Shown here piece by piece: positions 32,071 to 41,400 of a stretch of 64,000 nucleotides of DNA (position 1 is the stretch's first letter; every line of letters starts with the position of its first letter). The notes beneath the pieces are model-generated. The model ran no database searches and was not told the origin of the DNA. It saw only the letters and a list, made by a program, of their open reading frames with translations. A program made the position numbers and the translations under genes. The DNA is from RPQJ01 sp046347155 (GTDB lineage: Bacteria > Pseudomonadota > Gammaproteobacteria > Steroidobacterales > Steroidobacteraceae). The stretch spans positions 930,001 through 994,000 of the forward strand of contig JAXMGT010000001.1 of NCBI GenBank assembly GCA_046347155.1. The letters are read 5' to 3'.

Positions 32071-33966
32071 TCAGCCGGCCAGCGTCTTGAATCGCATCGT
32101 GCGGCTCGTGGCGGTGCTCGCGTCCAGCCGCTCGAGCAGCGCCGTGGCTTCCTTCGCCGGCAGCGGCCGGCTGAGCAGGTAGCCCTGCACCTCGTGGCAC
32201 TGCTGTTCCTGGAGGTTCAGCAGCTGATTGAAGTCCTCGACGCCCTCGGCGACCACCTGCAGGCCGAGTGCGCGGGCCATCGAGACGATCGCGCCGATCA
32301 GCGTGGCGCGACGGCCGACCGCGTCGACGCTCTGCACCAGCGACCGGTCGATCTTGATCCGGCTGACGGCGAGCGTGCTCAGCCGGTGCAGGTTCGAGTG
32401 ACCCATCCCGAAGTCGTCGATCGCGACATCGACGCCGATGCGCTTCAGTCCGGTCAGGATGTCCCGCGTACGGTCGTCGTCGCGCATCGCGAGCGACTCC
32501 GTGATCTCGAGCTCGAGGCATTCGGGTCGAACGCCCGCGTCTTCGAGCACGTCTGCGACGAGAGCGGAGAATCCGGGCTGGTTGAACTGGGCCGGCGAGA
32601 CGTTGACGGCGATGCGGCGGACGGGCAGGTCGTCGTCGCGCCATTCGCGGAACTGCCGGCAGGCCTCGCGCAGGACCCACTCGCCGATCGGCACGATCAG
32701 GCCGGTCTCCTCGGCGAGCGGGATGAACTCGTCGGGTGCGACGCTGCCGAGGTCCGGGTGCGTCCAGCGCAGCAACGCCTCGACGCCGGACAGTCGGCCC
32801 GTGGCCAGGTCGAACTGCGGCTGGTAGTGCAGCGAGAATTCGTTCCTCGACAGGGCGCCCTGCAGACGGTGCTCGAGCCCGAACCGCGCGTGGGCGCCGT
32901 CGCGCATCGCCGCATCGAAGAATGCGCAGCACCCGCGGCCGAGGCGTTTCGCGGCGTGCATCGCGATGCCGGCCTGGCGCAGCAGCGCGTCGTCCTCGGC
33001 GCTGTCGCTCGGGAAGAGCGCCACGCCGACGCTGGCCGTGAGCGCGACCTGCGTGTCGCCGGCGTCCGCGCCGGTCAGCAACGGGCCGGCCAGGCACTTG
33101 GCGACGCGCGCGGCCGCGTCGTCGTCCCTGATCCCGCGGACGAGCACCACGAACTGGTCGCCGCCCAGGTGTGCGAACTCGTGCCCGCGTCCGACCGGAT
33201 CGCCGGTCGCGACGCGCAGCACGTCGGGCAGCTGCCGTGCGATCTGGCGCAGCGCCGTATCGCCGGCGACGTGGCCCAGCACGTCGTTGATCCGCCGGAA
33301 GTTGTCGAGGTCGAGGCACATCACGGCCATCCGCTCGCCGGACGGGTGCGCCGACCGGACGGCGTCCTTCAGGCGTTCGACGAATCGCGCGCGCGTCTGC
33401 AGCCCGGTCACGCGGTCGACGTCAGCGGCAGCCTGCCGGTCGGAGGCCGAGCGCCGCGCGCACAACGCCGCCGCCATCTGCCGGACCTCGTTCGGGTGGA
33501 AGGGCTTGTGCAGGTAGAAGAGACGGTCCGCGGGCGGGACCCGCCCGGCGATTACGGCCGGGTCCACGTCCGAGTAGGCGGTGCAGATGACGATGTCGGC
33601 CTGCTGGTCGATCTCCCGGATCCGTTCCGCGGCCCAGAGGCCGTCGGGCCCGGGCGGCATGCGCATGTCGAGGAACACCAGCGCGTACGGACGGTGTGCG
33701 GCGCTCGCCGCGCGCACCGCATCCACGGCTGCCTCGGCCCCCGTGCAGCAGGTCACGTCGTAGGTCCGCGCCGCAGACGGCGCGCGCGAGAGCAGGGCCG
33801 GGCTGCCGCCCGACAGGAAGAGCTTCGTCCGGAGCTCATCGAGCGCGGCGTTTGTCGTCGATGCAGGCGCCGGGTCGAGCACGCGGCGATATGCGTCGAG
33901 CACCGCCGGCTCGTCGTCGACGACCAGGATGCGCAGCGCGGGCGCGTTGGTGTTGGCTTCGCTCAT
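32071..33966 (-). CDS. REC-GGDEF-EAL response regulator (c-di-GMP phosphodiesterase)
   Basis: A 631-residue cytoplasmic regulator. The REC domain (about 10-170) has DD at 17-18, phospho-acceptor D100 (VFLDMRMPP) and HKPF; about 40 residues are inserted between the first helix and second strand. The GGDEF domain (about 180-350) reads GGDQF near 268-272, so cyclase activity is probably lost. The EAL domain (about 375-620) is intact: EALLRW, LEITES, IDDFGMGHSN, IKIDRS and EGVED. The likely output is phosphodiesterase activity controlled by phosphorylation, perhaps with GTP sensed by the degenerate domain. The ATG overlaps the stop of the histidine kinase gene by 4 nt, which marks them as a cognate pair. 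Confidence 0.92.
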   Translation of the reverse strand: MSEANTNAPALRILVVDDEPAVLDAYRRVLDPAPASTTNAALDELRTKLFLSGGSPALLSRAPSAARTYDVTCCTGAEAAVDAVRAASAAHRPYALVFLDMRMPPGPDGLWAAERIREIDQQADIVICTAYSDVDPAVIAGRVPPADRLFYLHKPFHPNEVRQMAAALCARRSASDRQAAADVDRVTGLQTRARFVERLKDAVRSAHPSGERMAVMCLDLDNFRRINDVLGHVAGDTALRQIARQLPDVLRVATGDPVGRGHEFAHLGGDQFVVLVRGIRDDDAAARVAKCLAGPLLTGADAGDTQVALTASVGVALFPSDSAEDDALLRQAGIAMHAAKRLGRGCCAFFDAAMRDGAHARFGLEHRLQGALSRNEFSLHYQPQFDLATGRLSGVEALLRWTHPDLGSVAPDEFIPLAEETGLIVPIGEWVLREACRQFREWRDDDLPVRRIAVNVSPAQFNQPGFSALVADVLEDAGVRPECLELEITESLAMRDDDRTRDILTGLKRIGVDVAIDDFGMGHSNLHRLSTLAVSRIKIDRSLVQSVDAVGRRATLIGAIVSMARALGLQVVAEGVEDFNQLLNLQEQQCHEVQGYLLSRPLPAKEATALLERLDASTATSRTMRFKTLAG

Positions 33967-35837
33967 GCGGCGCGTGCCCGTTCCCTGGCCGGCCGTCCCA
34001 GCGGGACCGTCACGACCATCGTGGCGCCCCGTCCATCGCTCGTCGCGCGTATCGAGCCACCGATCGACTGCAGTGCATTCGCGCACCAGTGGAGGCCGAT
34101 GCCCTGGTTCGAAGTGCGCGGCTTCGTCGAGTAGCCGTTCTCGAAGATGCGCGCGAGGTCTCCCGGGGCGATGCCGGCGCCGTCGTCCGTGCAGCTGAGC
34201 GTGAGCGACTCCGGTCGGTCGGTCGGGCCCGAGAGTTCGCAGGCGATGCAAAGCTCGCCCCGGTCGCGCCCGGCGGCACGCACCGATTCGGCGGCGTTCT
34301 GCACGACGTTCTGCAGCACCTGCTGCAGCGTGATGCGCGGCAGCGGCAGTGCGCCGGCGGCGGCCACGCTCCGGTCGAGGCGCAGGTCCAGCGCCCGCCG
34401 CAGGTCGGGCCTCACCAGTTCCGCGCTGCGCTCGACCAGCGACGCGAGGTCCGTGGTCTCGATCACCGGGCCCGCCCGCGTCGTCTGCAACTGCTGTGCG
34501 AGCGCCGACTGGATCGCCTCGGTCTGCCGCGCCACCGCCGCGACCTCGTCGGCGGCGGCCGACACCGAGCGGACCAGTTCACGGGTCGCGAGGTGCACGA
34601 AGCGCTCGAGGTCTGCCCGCCGGGCCGGGTCGGTCCCTGCGGCCCCGAGTTCGGCGAGCACCATGTCGATTTCGCCGAGCGGTGCGCCTCGCAAATGCTC
34701 CTGCAGCGAGTTGACCGACACCGCGAGCGGCGTCATCGCGTTGCCGACGTTGTGCAGCACGCCTGCGGCGACCTGCGCCGCGCCGGCTTCGAACGACTGG
34801 TCGACGAGTCGGCGGCGTGCGTCCGAAAGCTTGTCGACCATGCGGTCGAACTCGCGCGCGAGGATGCCGATCTCGTCGGCGCGGGCGACGTTCATCCGGC
34901 GCGTCAGGTCGTCGCCCTCGGCGATCGCCACTGCGTGGCGGGTCAGCCTGCTCACCGGGCGCAGCACCATCTTCCGGAGCGCGACGAGCAGGGTGGCCAG
35001 CACGATGGCGCCGGCGACGAACACCGAGGCGAGTGCGTATCCGGTCGCGTCCCGGCCCCTCGCGCTGACCGCCCTCGGCACGTCGATGCGGAGCAGCACC
35101 GACGGCTTGCCGTCGATGTCGTAAAGGCTCCGGAACACCGAATTCGTCGTCGGCCCGGGCTCGACGCGCGATTCGGCCGGGTCGCCGGCCGCTGCGGTCG
35201 TGCCGGCGTGCGGTTTCAGCACCGCGAGGTGCACCTGGGCCTGCTCGGCGAGCCGTGCGGCGACCTTCGGCGTGATCACGCGGCCGAGCACCACGCTGCC
35301 GCGCGCCGGTCCGTTGCCGGCGCCGTCGAGCACCGGCGCGGCCACCAGCATCATCGGGCCGTGTTCGGTCATCACGATGCCCCTGGCGGTGCCGCCGGTG
35401 CGGACCGCATCCATGAACGGGTGATCGGGCGGCAGGCCCGGCGCCTCGAGCATCCTGTAGGGCTCGGGCGTCTCGGTGCCCGGCACGAGGCCCGTGCGCC
35501 AGACGAATCGCCCGTCGTCCGCGACGTACGCGACGACGTCGAGGCCGGCGGCGACGATCGTCGACGCGGTCATGTTGTCGTCGATGAATGACGGGTTCTC
35601 GCCGCCCATGTAGCGGTAGGTCTCGAGCCAGTTGCCCCAGTCGGCGCAGAAGGTCAGCAGCTGGTCCAGCTCGCCGTCGAGTGCGCGGGTGACGCGCTCC
35701 ATGTCCGTGCGCGCCAGATCGGCCTCCAGCGACTCGAAGCTCGGCAATATCACCTGGCGCTGCACCGCGTAGTCCACCGCACCGAAGGCGAGGAACAGCG
35801 AGCAGAGCAGCAGCACGACCTTTGTATTCAGTCTCAC
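33963..35837 (-). CDS. CHASE4-type sensor histidine kinase
   Basis: A 624-residue membrane kinase. One membrane helix at about 7-25 and another at about 265-287 bracket a periplasmic domain with CHASE4 features (DWGNWLETYRYM and DDNM). HAMP follows at about 288-345. The phospho-acceptor His is in GVLHNVGN near residue 362, and the ATPase has QNVVQNAAES, DDGAGIAPGD and GIGLHWCAN. The dimerisation region with LHNVGNAMTPL is the non-classical type seen in some Proteobacteria. It would sense an extracytoplasmic signal and phosphorylate the coupled REC-GGDEF-EAL protein, altering c-di-GMP. The ligand is unknown. Confidence 0.9.
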   Translation of the reverse strand: MRLNTKVVLLLCSLFLAFGAVDYAVQRQVILPSFESLEADLARTDMERVTRALDGELDQLLTFCADWGNWLETYRYMGGENPSFIDDNMTASTIVAAGLDVVAYVADDGRFVWRTGLVPGTETPEPYRMLEAPGLPPDHPFMDAVRTGGTARGIVMTEHGPMMLVAAPVLDGAGNGPARGSVVLGRVITPKVAARLAEQAQVHLAVLKPHAGTTAAAGDPAESRVEPGPTTNSVFRSLYDIDGKPSVLLRIDVPRAVSARGRDATGYALASVFVAGAIVLATLLVALRKMVLRPVSRLTRHAVAIAEGDDLTRRMNVARADEIGILAREFDRMVDKLSDARRRLVDQSFEAGAAQVAAGVLHNVGNAMTPLAVSVNSLQEHLRGAPLGEIDMVLAELGAAGTDPARRADLERFVHLATRELVRSVSAAADEVAAVARQTEAIQSALAQQLQTTRAGPVIETTDLASLVERSAELVRPDLRRALDLRLDRSVAAAGALPLPRITLQQVLQNVVQNAAESVRAAGRDRGELCIACELSGPTDRPESLTLSCTDDGAGIAPGDLARIFENGYSTKPRTSNQGIGLHWCANALQSIGGSIRATSDGRGATMVVTVPLGRPARERARAA

Positions 35838-35972
35838 GGGTCCATCCGGTGCGCCCTGTAGGGGTGCAACGTAGCGCCGTGCGGGACCCGGCGTTGCGAA
35901 TCAGTTCACCGATTTCACGCCTTGGCGGCGGGTCGCCGGGGGGTGAAACGTGAACCGCGTCCGATTCCGGCC

Positions 35973-36599
35973 TCAGCCCGGGGGGCGGGCCGGCTCGCGG
36001 CGCGGGCGCAGCGCGTACAGCAGCGTCCCCGCGAGCGCGCCGAGGGCGGCCATCGCCATGTCCTTCTGGGCGTCCCAGGGATCGCCCTGGGTGCCGAGGT
36101 ACGCCGCGCCGAGGTCCCCGCCGAACACCTCGGCCGCCTGCCACTCGACCAGTTCGTAGATTACCGAGTGCGACATCAGGAACAGGAGCGGCAACAGCCA
36201 GGCCCACGGTCGTCGTGACGGCGCCCGCTGCTCGTGCAGTTCGCGGGCGACCGGCAGCAGCAGCAGTCCGTAGGAGAAGTGCACGAGGCGGTCGTAGTGG
36301 TTGCGGCCGGATGCCGGTGGCGGCCCGCCGAGCGCCATCCACCACTCGCGCCACGGCACCTCGCTGTAGGTGTAGTGCGCGCCGATCTCGTGCAGTACGA
36401 GGAACGCGAACAGGCACGCGTAGGCCAGGTTCGAGAACCGCAGCCTGCGATACCCGGCCACGAACAGCGGCAGCGCCACGAGCACGATGACGTTCTCGAG
36501 CAGCCAGTCCTGCCGATAGAGCGGTGCGATCGCGAGCGCCACCCACACGACCGCGAATGTGGCGAGCATCATCGCGGGCACCCGGTCCGGACTCCGCAT
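35973..36599 (-). CDS. DUF2238 (YjdF-type) integral membrane protein
   Basis: A 208-residue protein with about six membrane helices. Conserved text of the family is visible: EIGAHYTYSEVPW, NHYDRLVHFSYGLL, SVIYELVEWQAAE, and GDLGAAYLGTQGDPWDAQKDM near the end. The several Asp, His and Glu residues in this conserved core suggest a metal or substrate site inside the membrane. No function is known. The ATG at 36599 was preferred to an upstream start, as it begins directly before the first helix. The 135-bp gap upstream of the kinase gene (35838-35972) shows nothing notable. Confidence 0.8.
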   Translation of the reverse strand: MRSPDRVPAMMLATFAVVWVALAIAPLYRQDWLLENVIVLVALPLFVAGYRRLRFSNLAYACLFAFLVLHEIGAHYTYSEVPWREWWMALGGPPPASGRNHYDRLVHFSYGLLLLPVARELHEQRAPSRRPWAWLLPLLFLMSHSVIYELVEWQAAEVFGGDLGAAYLGTQGDPWDAQKDMAMAALGALAGTLLYALRPRREPARPPG

Positions 36600-36700
36600 G
36601 GCCACCCTCCGTCGTCGTTGCGGTGCCGCAGCCCGATCGTACTGCAACGCAAGATCACCGGCACTTCGCCGTCCGCTACCGGGCGGGCCGCCGGCCCCCC

Positions 36701-36706
36701 TATACT
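36701..36706 (+). promoter_or_regulatory. Near-consensus -10 box placed for a leaderless mRNA
   Basis: TATACT ends six bases before the ATG at 36713, so transcription would begin at or next to the start codon. No ribosome site fits between them. No obvious -35 hexamer is seen in the GC-rich sequence upstream. Confidence 0.5.
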
Positions 36707-36712
36707 CGACCG

Positions 36713-37174
36713 ATGGAGATGAACGGCATCGCCCACGTTCAACTCACCGTGAATGATTTCGCGGCCTGCCGCGCGTTCTACGCCCGCCTGTTCGAGTGGC
36801 TCGAGATGCGGGTGGTCTTCGACTCGCCGCAGGTGTTCTACGGCGTCGGCAGCCGCACCGCGATCGCGATCAGCCCCTCGGCCGAGGAATTCCGCGGCGA
36901 GCGGTTCGAGCAGCGCCGCGTCGGGCTGCACCACCTGTGCTTCAGGGCGCGCCGGCGCGAAGACATCGACGAACTGCACCGGTTCCTCGGGTCGATCGGG
37001 GCCCGGATCGTTCATCCGCCCGAGGAAGGCCCGTGGGCCCCGGGCTACTACTCCGTGCTGTTCGAGGATCCGGACGGCCTTCGCCTCGAGGCGAACTACG
37101 TGCCCGGGCGCGGCAACCTGGCGGAGGAAAGGCAGTTGCCGCTCGACGTCGAGGCCATGGCGCGCGGCCGATAA
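36713..37174 (+). CDS. VOC-family protein
   Basis: A 153-residue vicinal oxygen chelate protein. HVQLTVND at the start gives a first His ligand, GLHHLCFRA a second, and LFEDPDGLRLEANYVP carries the C-terminal Glu ligand, so a divalent-metal site is complete. The pattern resembles glyoxalase I-like and extradiol-dioxygenase-like enzymes. No substrate can be assigned. Two in-frame ATGs (36713 and 36719) are possible; the first fits a start at the predicted transcript end. The 30-bp gap to the next gene suggests a shared transcript with the fatty-acid synthases. Confidence 0.83.
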   Translation: MEMNGIAHVQLTVNDFAACRAFYARLFEWLEMRVVFDSPQVFYGVGSRTAIAISPSAEEFRGERFEQRRVGLHHLCFRARRREDIDELHRFLGSIGARIVHPPEEGPWAPGYYSVLFEDPDGLRLEANYVPGRGNLAEERQLPLDVEAMARGR

Positions 37175-37204
37175 GTTCACGCGGGGACGGGAAAGGGGGA
37201 ATCG

Positions 37205-38335
37205 ATGGCGTCGGAGAACGCACGTCGGCTGGTCACCGAGGTCGCTGCGCTTGCGGGCGTGACGATCGACGGCGGTGGACCCTGCGACATCCGGGTACTC
37301 GATCCGCGCTTCTACGACCGGGTCGCCCGCGACGGGTCACTCGGGCTCGGCGAGTCCTACATGGAAGGCTGGTGGGAGGTGCCGGACCTCGCCGGGCTGC
37401 ACGAGCGGATCGCCTGCGCGAGGCTCGGCGACCGCCACGAGAGCGGGCGCCTCGCGCTCGGCCTGCGCGTGCTGCGGGCGCGGCTCTTCAACCTGCAGTC
37501 GCGGTCCCGCGCGCCGATCGTCGCCCAGGAGCACTACGACCTCACGGACCGAGCCTACCGCTGCATGACGGACAGCTGGCACACCCTCAGCTGCGGGTAC
37601 TGGCGCAATGCGAGTGACCTGCAGTCGGCCCAGGAGGCCAAGCTCGACCTCGTGTGCCGCAAGCTCGGGGTCCGCGAGGGGGACCACGTCCTCGACGTCG
37701 GCTGCGGGATGGGATCCTTCGCTCGTTACGCGGCGACGCACTACGGCTGTCGGGTGACCGGGATCAACGTGTCGAAGCGCCAGGTCGAGATCGCGACCGA
37801 ACTCGCCCGCGGACTGCCTGTCGAGTTCGTCCTGTGCGACTACCGGGACCTCCCCGCACGGTTCGGGGCCGGCCACTTCGACCACGCGGCATCGATGGGG
37901 ATGTTCGAGCACGTCGGCCACCGGAACATCCCGCTCTACATGCGCGCGGTACGGCGCGTGCTCAAGGACGACGGGCTCTTCCTGCTGCACACGGTGGGAT
38001 CGGACGTCACGGTGCACCACAACGATCCCTGGTTCGACCGTTACATCTTCCCGAACGGAATGCTGCCCTCGGTCGCGCAGATCGGGCGCGGCGCCGAGGG
38101 CAGCTTCACGCTCGAGGACTGGCACAACTTCGGGCACGACTATTCGCTCACGTGCAAGGCATGGTTCGAGCAGTTCGACCGCAACTGGCCCGAGCCGAAG
38201 GACACGGCGTTCTACCGGATGTGGAAGTACTACCTGCTCTGCAGCGCCGGGCAGTTCTCGGCGCGGCGGCTGCAGCTGTGGCAGATCGTCCTGGCGGGCC
38301 GCGGCGTGCCTGGTGGCTACGCAACGGTGCGGTGA
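37205..38335 (+). CDS. Cyclopropane-fatty-acyl-phospholipid synthase family methyltransferase (copy 1)
   Basis: A 376-residue SAM-dependent enzyme. The SAM-binding motif VLDVGCGMGSFARY lies at about 162-175. Residues lining the active site of E. coli Cfa are present: the Cys in LSCGYW, the Glu in MFEHVGH, the His in LLHTVG and the Tyr in FGHDYS. The PNGMLPS segment is also typical. It probably methylenates or methylates unsaturated acyl chains of membrane lipids. GGGGGAA precedes the ATG. A second homologue follows 17 bp downstream. Confidence 0.9.
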   Translation: MASENARRLVTEVAALAGVTIDGGGPCDIRVLDPRFYDRVARDGSLGLGESYMEGWWEVPDLAGLHERIACARLGDRHESGRLALGLRVLRARLFNLQSRSRAPIVAQEHYDLTDRAYRCMTDSWHTLSCGYWRNASDLQSAQEAKLDLVCRKLGVREGDHVLDVGCGMGSFARYAATHYGCRVTGINVSKRQVEIATELARGLPVEFVLCDYRDLPARFGAGHFDHAASMGMFEHVGHRNIPLYMRAVRRVLKDDGLFLLHTVGSDVTVHHNDPWFDRYIFPNGMLPSVAQIGRGAEGSFTLEDWHNFGHDYSLTCKAWFEQFDRNWPEPKDTAFYRMWKYYLLCSAGQFSARRLQLWQIVLAGRGVPGGYATVR

Positions 38336-38352
38336 AGCGGGGGGAGGTGACC

Positions 38353-39537
38353 ATGAGTGCGACGATCGACCATGTTCCGGGTTCCGTCCGCCAGCCGGCA
38401 CGCTTCGAGGGCTTCGTGCGCGATGCGTTCACCGGAGCCGGGATCGAAGTCGGCGGCGCGAGACCGTGGGACGTCGTCGTGCGCGACCGGCGCCTGTACG
38501 CGCGGGTCGCGCTCGAGGGATCGCTCGGCCTCGGCGAGGCCTACATGGACGGATGGTGGGACTGCGCGGACCTGGGCGAGTTCTTCCGCCGCCTGATCCC
38601 GTGGCGCAACGCGCGGTCCGGGGACTGGCGCCTCCGGGCGCCGTCGTTGCTGCTCGACGCGATGTTCGCGATCCGCAACCTGCAGTCCCGCGCCCGCGCG
38701 CGGCACGTGATCGACGCGCACTACGACCTGCCGGCGGGTCTCTACGAGCGCATGCTCGGGCCCCACATGTCCTACTCGTGCGCCTACTGGCGACAGGCGC
38801 GGACGCTCGACGAGGCACAGCACGCGAAGCTCGACCTCATCTGCCGCAAGCTCGAACTGGCGCCCGGGATGCGCCTGCTCGACCTGGGCTGCGGATTCGG
38901 GTCCGTGTCCCGGCACGCGGCCGAGCACTACGGGTGCGAGGTGGTGGCCGTCACGCTGTCCGAGGAGCAGGCTCGCTACGCGCGGACCCACTGCGCGGGC
39001 CTGCCGGTCACGTTCCACGTCTGCGACTACCGGGACGTCGATGCGTACGCCGGTGGCCGGCCGTTCGACCGGATCGCCAATATCGCGATGTTCGAGGCGA
39101 TCGGCCGGCGCAATGCGCGAGGCTTCATGGCGATCGTGCGCCGGCTGCTCGCGCCGGACGGGCTCTGGCTGCTGCACACGATCGGGGCCGACACGGACGG
39201 CGCGGACCCGTGGCTGCACCGCTACATCTTCCCGAACGGCGAACTGCTCACGCTCGAGCGGATCCACGCCGCCATGCGCGGGCACTTCTTCGTCGAGGAC
39301 CTGCACAATTTCGGGCCCGACTACGCGCCGACGCTCGCCGCCTGGCGGGACAACTTCCTCGGTGCCTGGGAGGCGATCCGCGAGCTGGCGCCGACCCGGT
39401 TCGACGAGCGTTTCCGCCGGATGTGGGTGTACTACCTCGAGTGCTGCCGCGGCGCGTTCGCGGCGCGCAACAACCACCTGTGGCAGCTCGTGATGGCGGG
39501 CCCGGCCCGGGCCGCGACCTATCAGGCGGTGCGCTGA
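38353..39537 (+). CDS. Cyclopropane-fatty-acyl-phospholipid synthase family methyltransferase (copy 2)
   Basis: A 394-residue homologue of the preceding gene, with SAM motif LLDLGCGFGSVSRH and the Cys (YSCAYW), His (LLHTIG) and Tyr (FGPDYA) positions kept. Where copy 1 and E. coli Cfa have EHVG, it reads MFEAIGRRN, keeping the Glu but changing the following His. The two copies are well diverged over their length, so the duplication is old, and they may act on different lipids or in successive steps. GGGGAGG precedes the ATG. Its last 16 bases overlap the convergent TPR gene. Confidence 0.88.
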   Translation: MSATIDHVPGSVRQPARFEGFVRDAFTGAGIEVGGARPWDVVVRDRRLYARVALEGSLGLGEAYMDGWWDCADLGEFFRRLIPWRNARSGDWRLRAPSLLLDAMFAIRNLQSRARARHVIDAHYDLPAGLYERMLGPHMSYSCAYWRQARTLDEAQHAKLDLICRKLELAPGMRLLDLGCGFGSVSRHAAEHYGCEVVAVTLSEEQARYARTHCAGLPVTFHVCDYRDVDAYAGGRPFDRIANIAMFEAIGRRNARGFMAIVRRLLAPDGLWLLHTIGADTDGADPWLHRYIFPNGELLTLERIHAAMRGHFFVEDLHNFGPDYAPTLAAWRDNFLGAWEAIRELAPTRFDERFRRMWVYYLECCRGAFAARNNHLWQLVMAGPARAATYQAVR

Positions 39538-41255
39538 CCCGAGGCGAGCGGACCGAGCGGCAGGCCGACCTGTTCCAGTATCCGCCGGTATCGCGGATCG
39601 GCGTGCAGCCCCTGCATCAGCGGGTCGAGCCGCCCGTGCGTCAGGAACGGGCTGCGCTCGAGCAGTGCCCGCTCGAGGTGCTCGATCGCCGCGTCGGTTT
39701 CGCCCAGTGCGAGTGCCGCCGCACCGCGGTGGTAGGGCGACACGTAGCCCCGTGCGCCGTTGTCCAGCATCAGCAGGCGACGGCGCGCCTCGGCCCGGTC
39801 GCCCGCGAGCGCGAGCGAGGTCGCGAGCATCACGTGCGCGAACAGCATCCGGTCCAGGCGCTCGACGGCGGCGTACCAGCTGCGGACCGCCGCGTCGTGG
39901 TCGCCGACCGCGATGTGCAGGAACCCGAGGAACATGTGGGCCGGCCCGAAGTTCGGGTCGGCCGCGAGCACCTCGGTCGCGGCCTCGATGCCCTCGCGGT
40001 TGCGGCCGAGCAGGTAGTCGAGGTAGCTCGCGCCGCCGTGGATGATCGGCGAGAACGGCTCGGCCGCCCGCGCCTCGCGGATCTGCGCGAGCGCCTCGTC
40101 CGGGCGGCCGAGCGTGGCCAGCAGGTAGGCAAACCAGAACCGCGCCGGCCCGTAGGCGGGGTTGCGCTCGAGCGCCTTGCGGAACGCGCTTTCGGCCGCC
40201 GCGAAGTTCCAGTCGAAGAACTGGTGCACGAATGCGAGCGACGAGTTCGTCTCCTCGCGTGTCGGGTCGAGCGCGTGCGCGCGCCGCGCGTAGTCTCCGG
40301 CGCGTGCGAATGCGTCCCGCGGCGGGACGAAGTTGTAGTAGCCGAGCAGGCTCCAGGCATCGGCGAGGCCGGACAGCGGCAGTGCGTAGTTCGGGTCGAG
40401 CGCGGCCGCCTGCCCGAAGCACTCGATGCTCTTCTCGAGCCCGACCGCGTAACGGGTGTTCCAGTAGTGCCGACCCTTCAGGTAGGCGTCGTAGGCTTCC
40501 GCATTGCTCGTGCCCGGCTCGAGTCGCAGCGCGGCCGCGTCGGCGCCGAGCAGCTGCGGGCGGATCTCGGCGACGATGCTGCGCGCAATCTCCTCCTGGA
40601 CGCCGAACACGGACGCGGTGTCGCGGTCGTAGGTGTTCATCCACTTCGAATAGCCGTCGACGACGTCGATCAGCTCGACCGCGATGCGCAGGCGGTCGCC
40701 GGACTTGCGCACGCTGCCGTCGAGGACGTGAGCGACGCGCAGGTGCCGCCCGATCTCGCGCACGTCGAGCGCCTTGCCCTCGAATGCGAATGCCGAACTG
40801 CGCGACGCGATGCGCAGCCCGCCGACGCGGCCCAGCAGGTTGGTCAGTTCCTCCGAGATGCCCTTGGCGAGGAATTCCTGGTCCCGGCCCTCGCTGCGGT
40901 CGGCGAACGCGAGCACCGCGAGCGAGTTCCGGTCCGGCGGGGCGCCGGTGTCGGCGTCGGCGCCTCCCAGGCGCCTCGGCATGTCCTCTTCGGAACCCGT
41001 GAGCCGGAGCCCCTCGGGCGTGATGTCGTAGTACCAGGACAGCGCGATCGCGACGGGCAGCCCGATGCCCAGCAGCGCGAGCACCCAGCGCAGGCCCGTC
41101 TCGCCGATGCCCATGGCCGGCAACAGCGTCGAGGACACCTGGAGCACGATCCACGCCCCGACGAGGTAGCCGACGGCCACGCGCACGACGTGACGTCTCG
41201 CGAGCTCGTGGTACAGGCGCAGCAGGGGTGGTTCGCGTCTCGCGGGCCGGCTCAT
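39522..41255 (-). CDS. TolB-like/TPR membrane protein
   Basis: A 577-residue protein. Two membrane helices at about 19-42 and 50-70 follow a basic start (SRPARREPPLLRLYHELARRH). A TolB-N/FlgO-like domain then starts with NSLAVLAFADRS and includes GISEELTNLLGR, LRIASRSSAFAF and HVLDGSVRKSG. The C-terminal 300 residues are about eight TPR motifs. The same layout, preceded by a cyclase or a winged helix, is common in proteobacterial regulators; here there is no enzymatic or DNA-binding domain. It may be a protein-interaction platform at the inner membrane. The ATG at 41255 was chosen over an upstream in-frame start because it matches the family N-terminus. Confidence 0.82.
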   Translation of the reverse strand: MSRPARREPPLLRLYHELARRHVVRVAVGYLVGAWIVLQVSSTLLPAMGIGETGLRWVLALLGIGLPVAIALSWYYDITPEGLRLTGSEEDMPRRLGGADADTGAPPDRNSLAVLAFADRSEGRDQEFLAKGISEELTNLLGRVGGLRIASRSSAFAFEGKALDVREIGRHLRVAHVLDGSVRKSGDRLRIAVELIDVVDGYSKWMNTYDRDTASVFGVQEEIARSIVAEIRPQLLGADAAALRLEPGTSNAEAYDAYLKGRHYWNTRYAVGLEKSIECFGQAAALDPNYALPLSGLADAWSLLGYYNFVPPRDAFARAGDYARRAHALDPTREETNSSLAFVHQFFDWNFAAAESAFRKALERNPAYGPARFWFAYLLATLGRPDEALAQIREARAAEPFSPIIHGGASYLDYLLGRNREGIEAATEVLAADPNFGPAHMFLGFLHIAVGDHDAAVRSWYAAVERLDRMLFAHVMLATSLALAGDRAEARRRLLMLDNGARGYVSPYHRGAAALALGETDAAIEHLERALLERSPFLTHGRLDPLMQGLHADPRYRRILEQVGLPLGPLASGQRTA

Positions 41256-41400
41256 CGGTCCGACGTCTCTCCGTTCGTCCGGCGAGTATGCCAGTCCCCG
41301 CACCGATCCGCCCGCGTCCTTGAGTGCGCGACCTGACGGCGGCAGCGCGCGCGGGTAATCTGTCCGCCGGGACCGGCACAGGCTGCCGGCCGGAGTGGTC

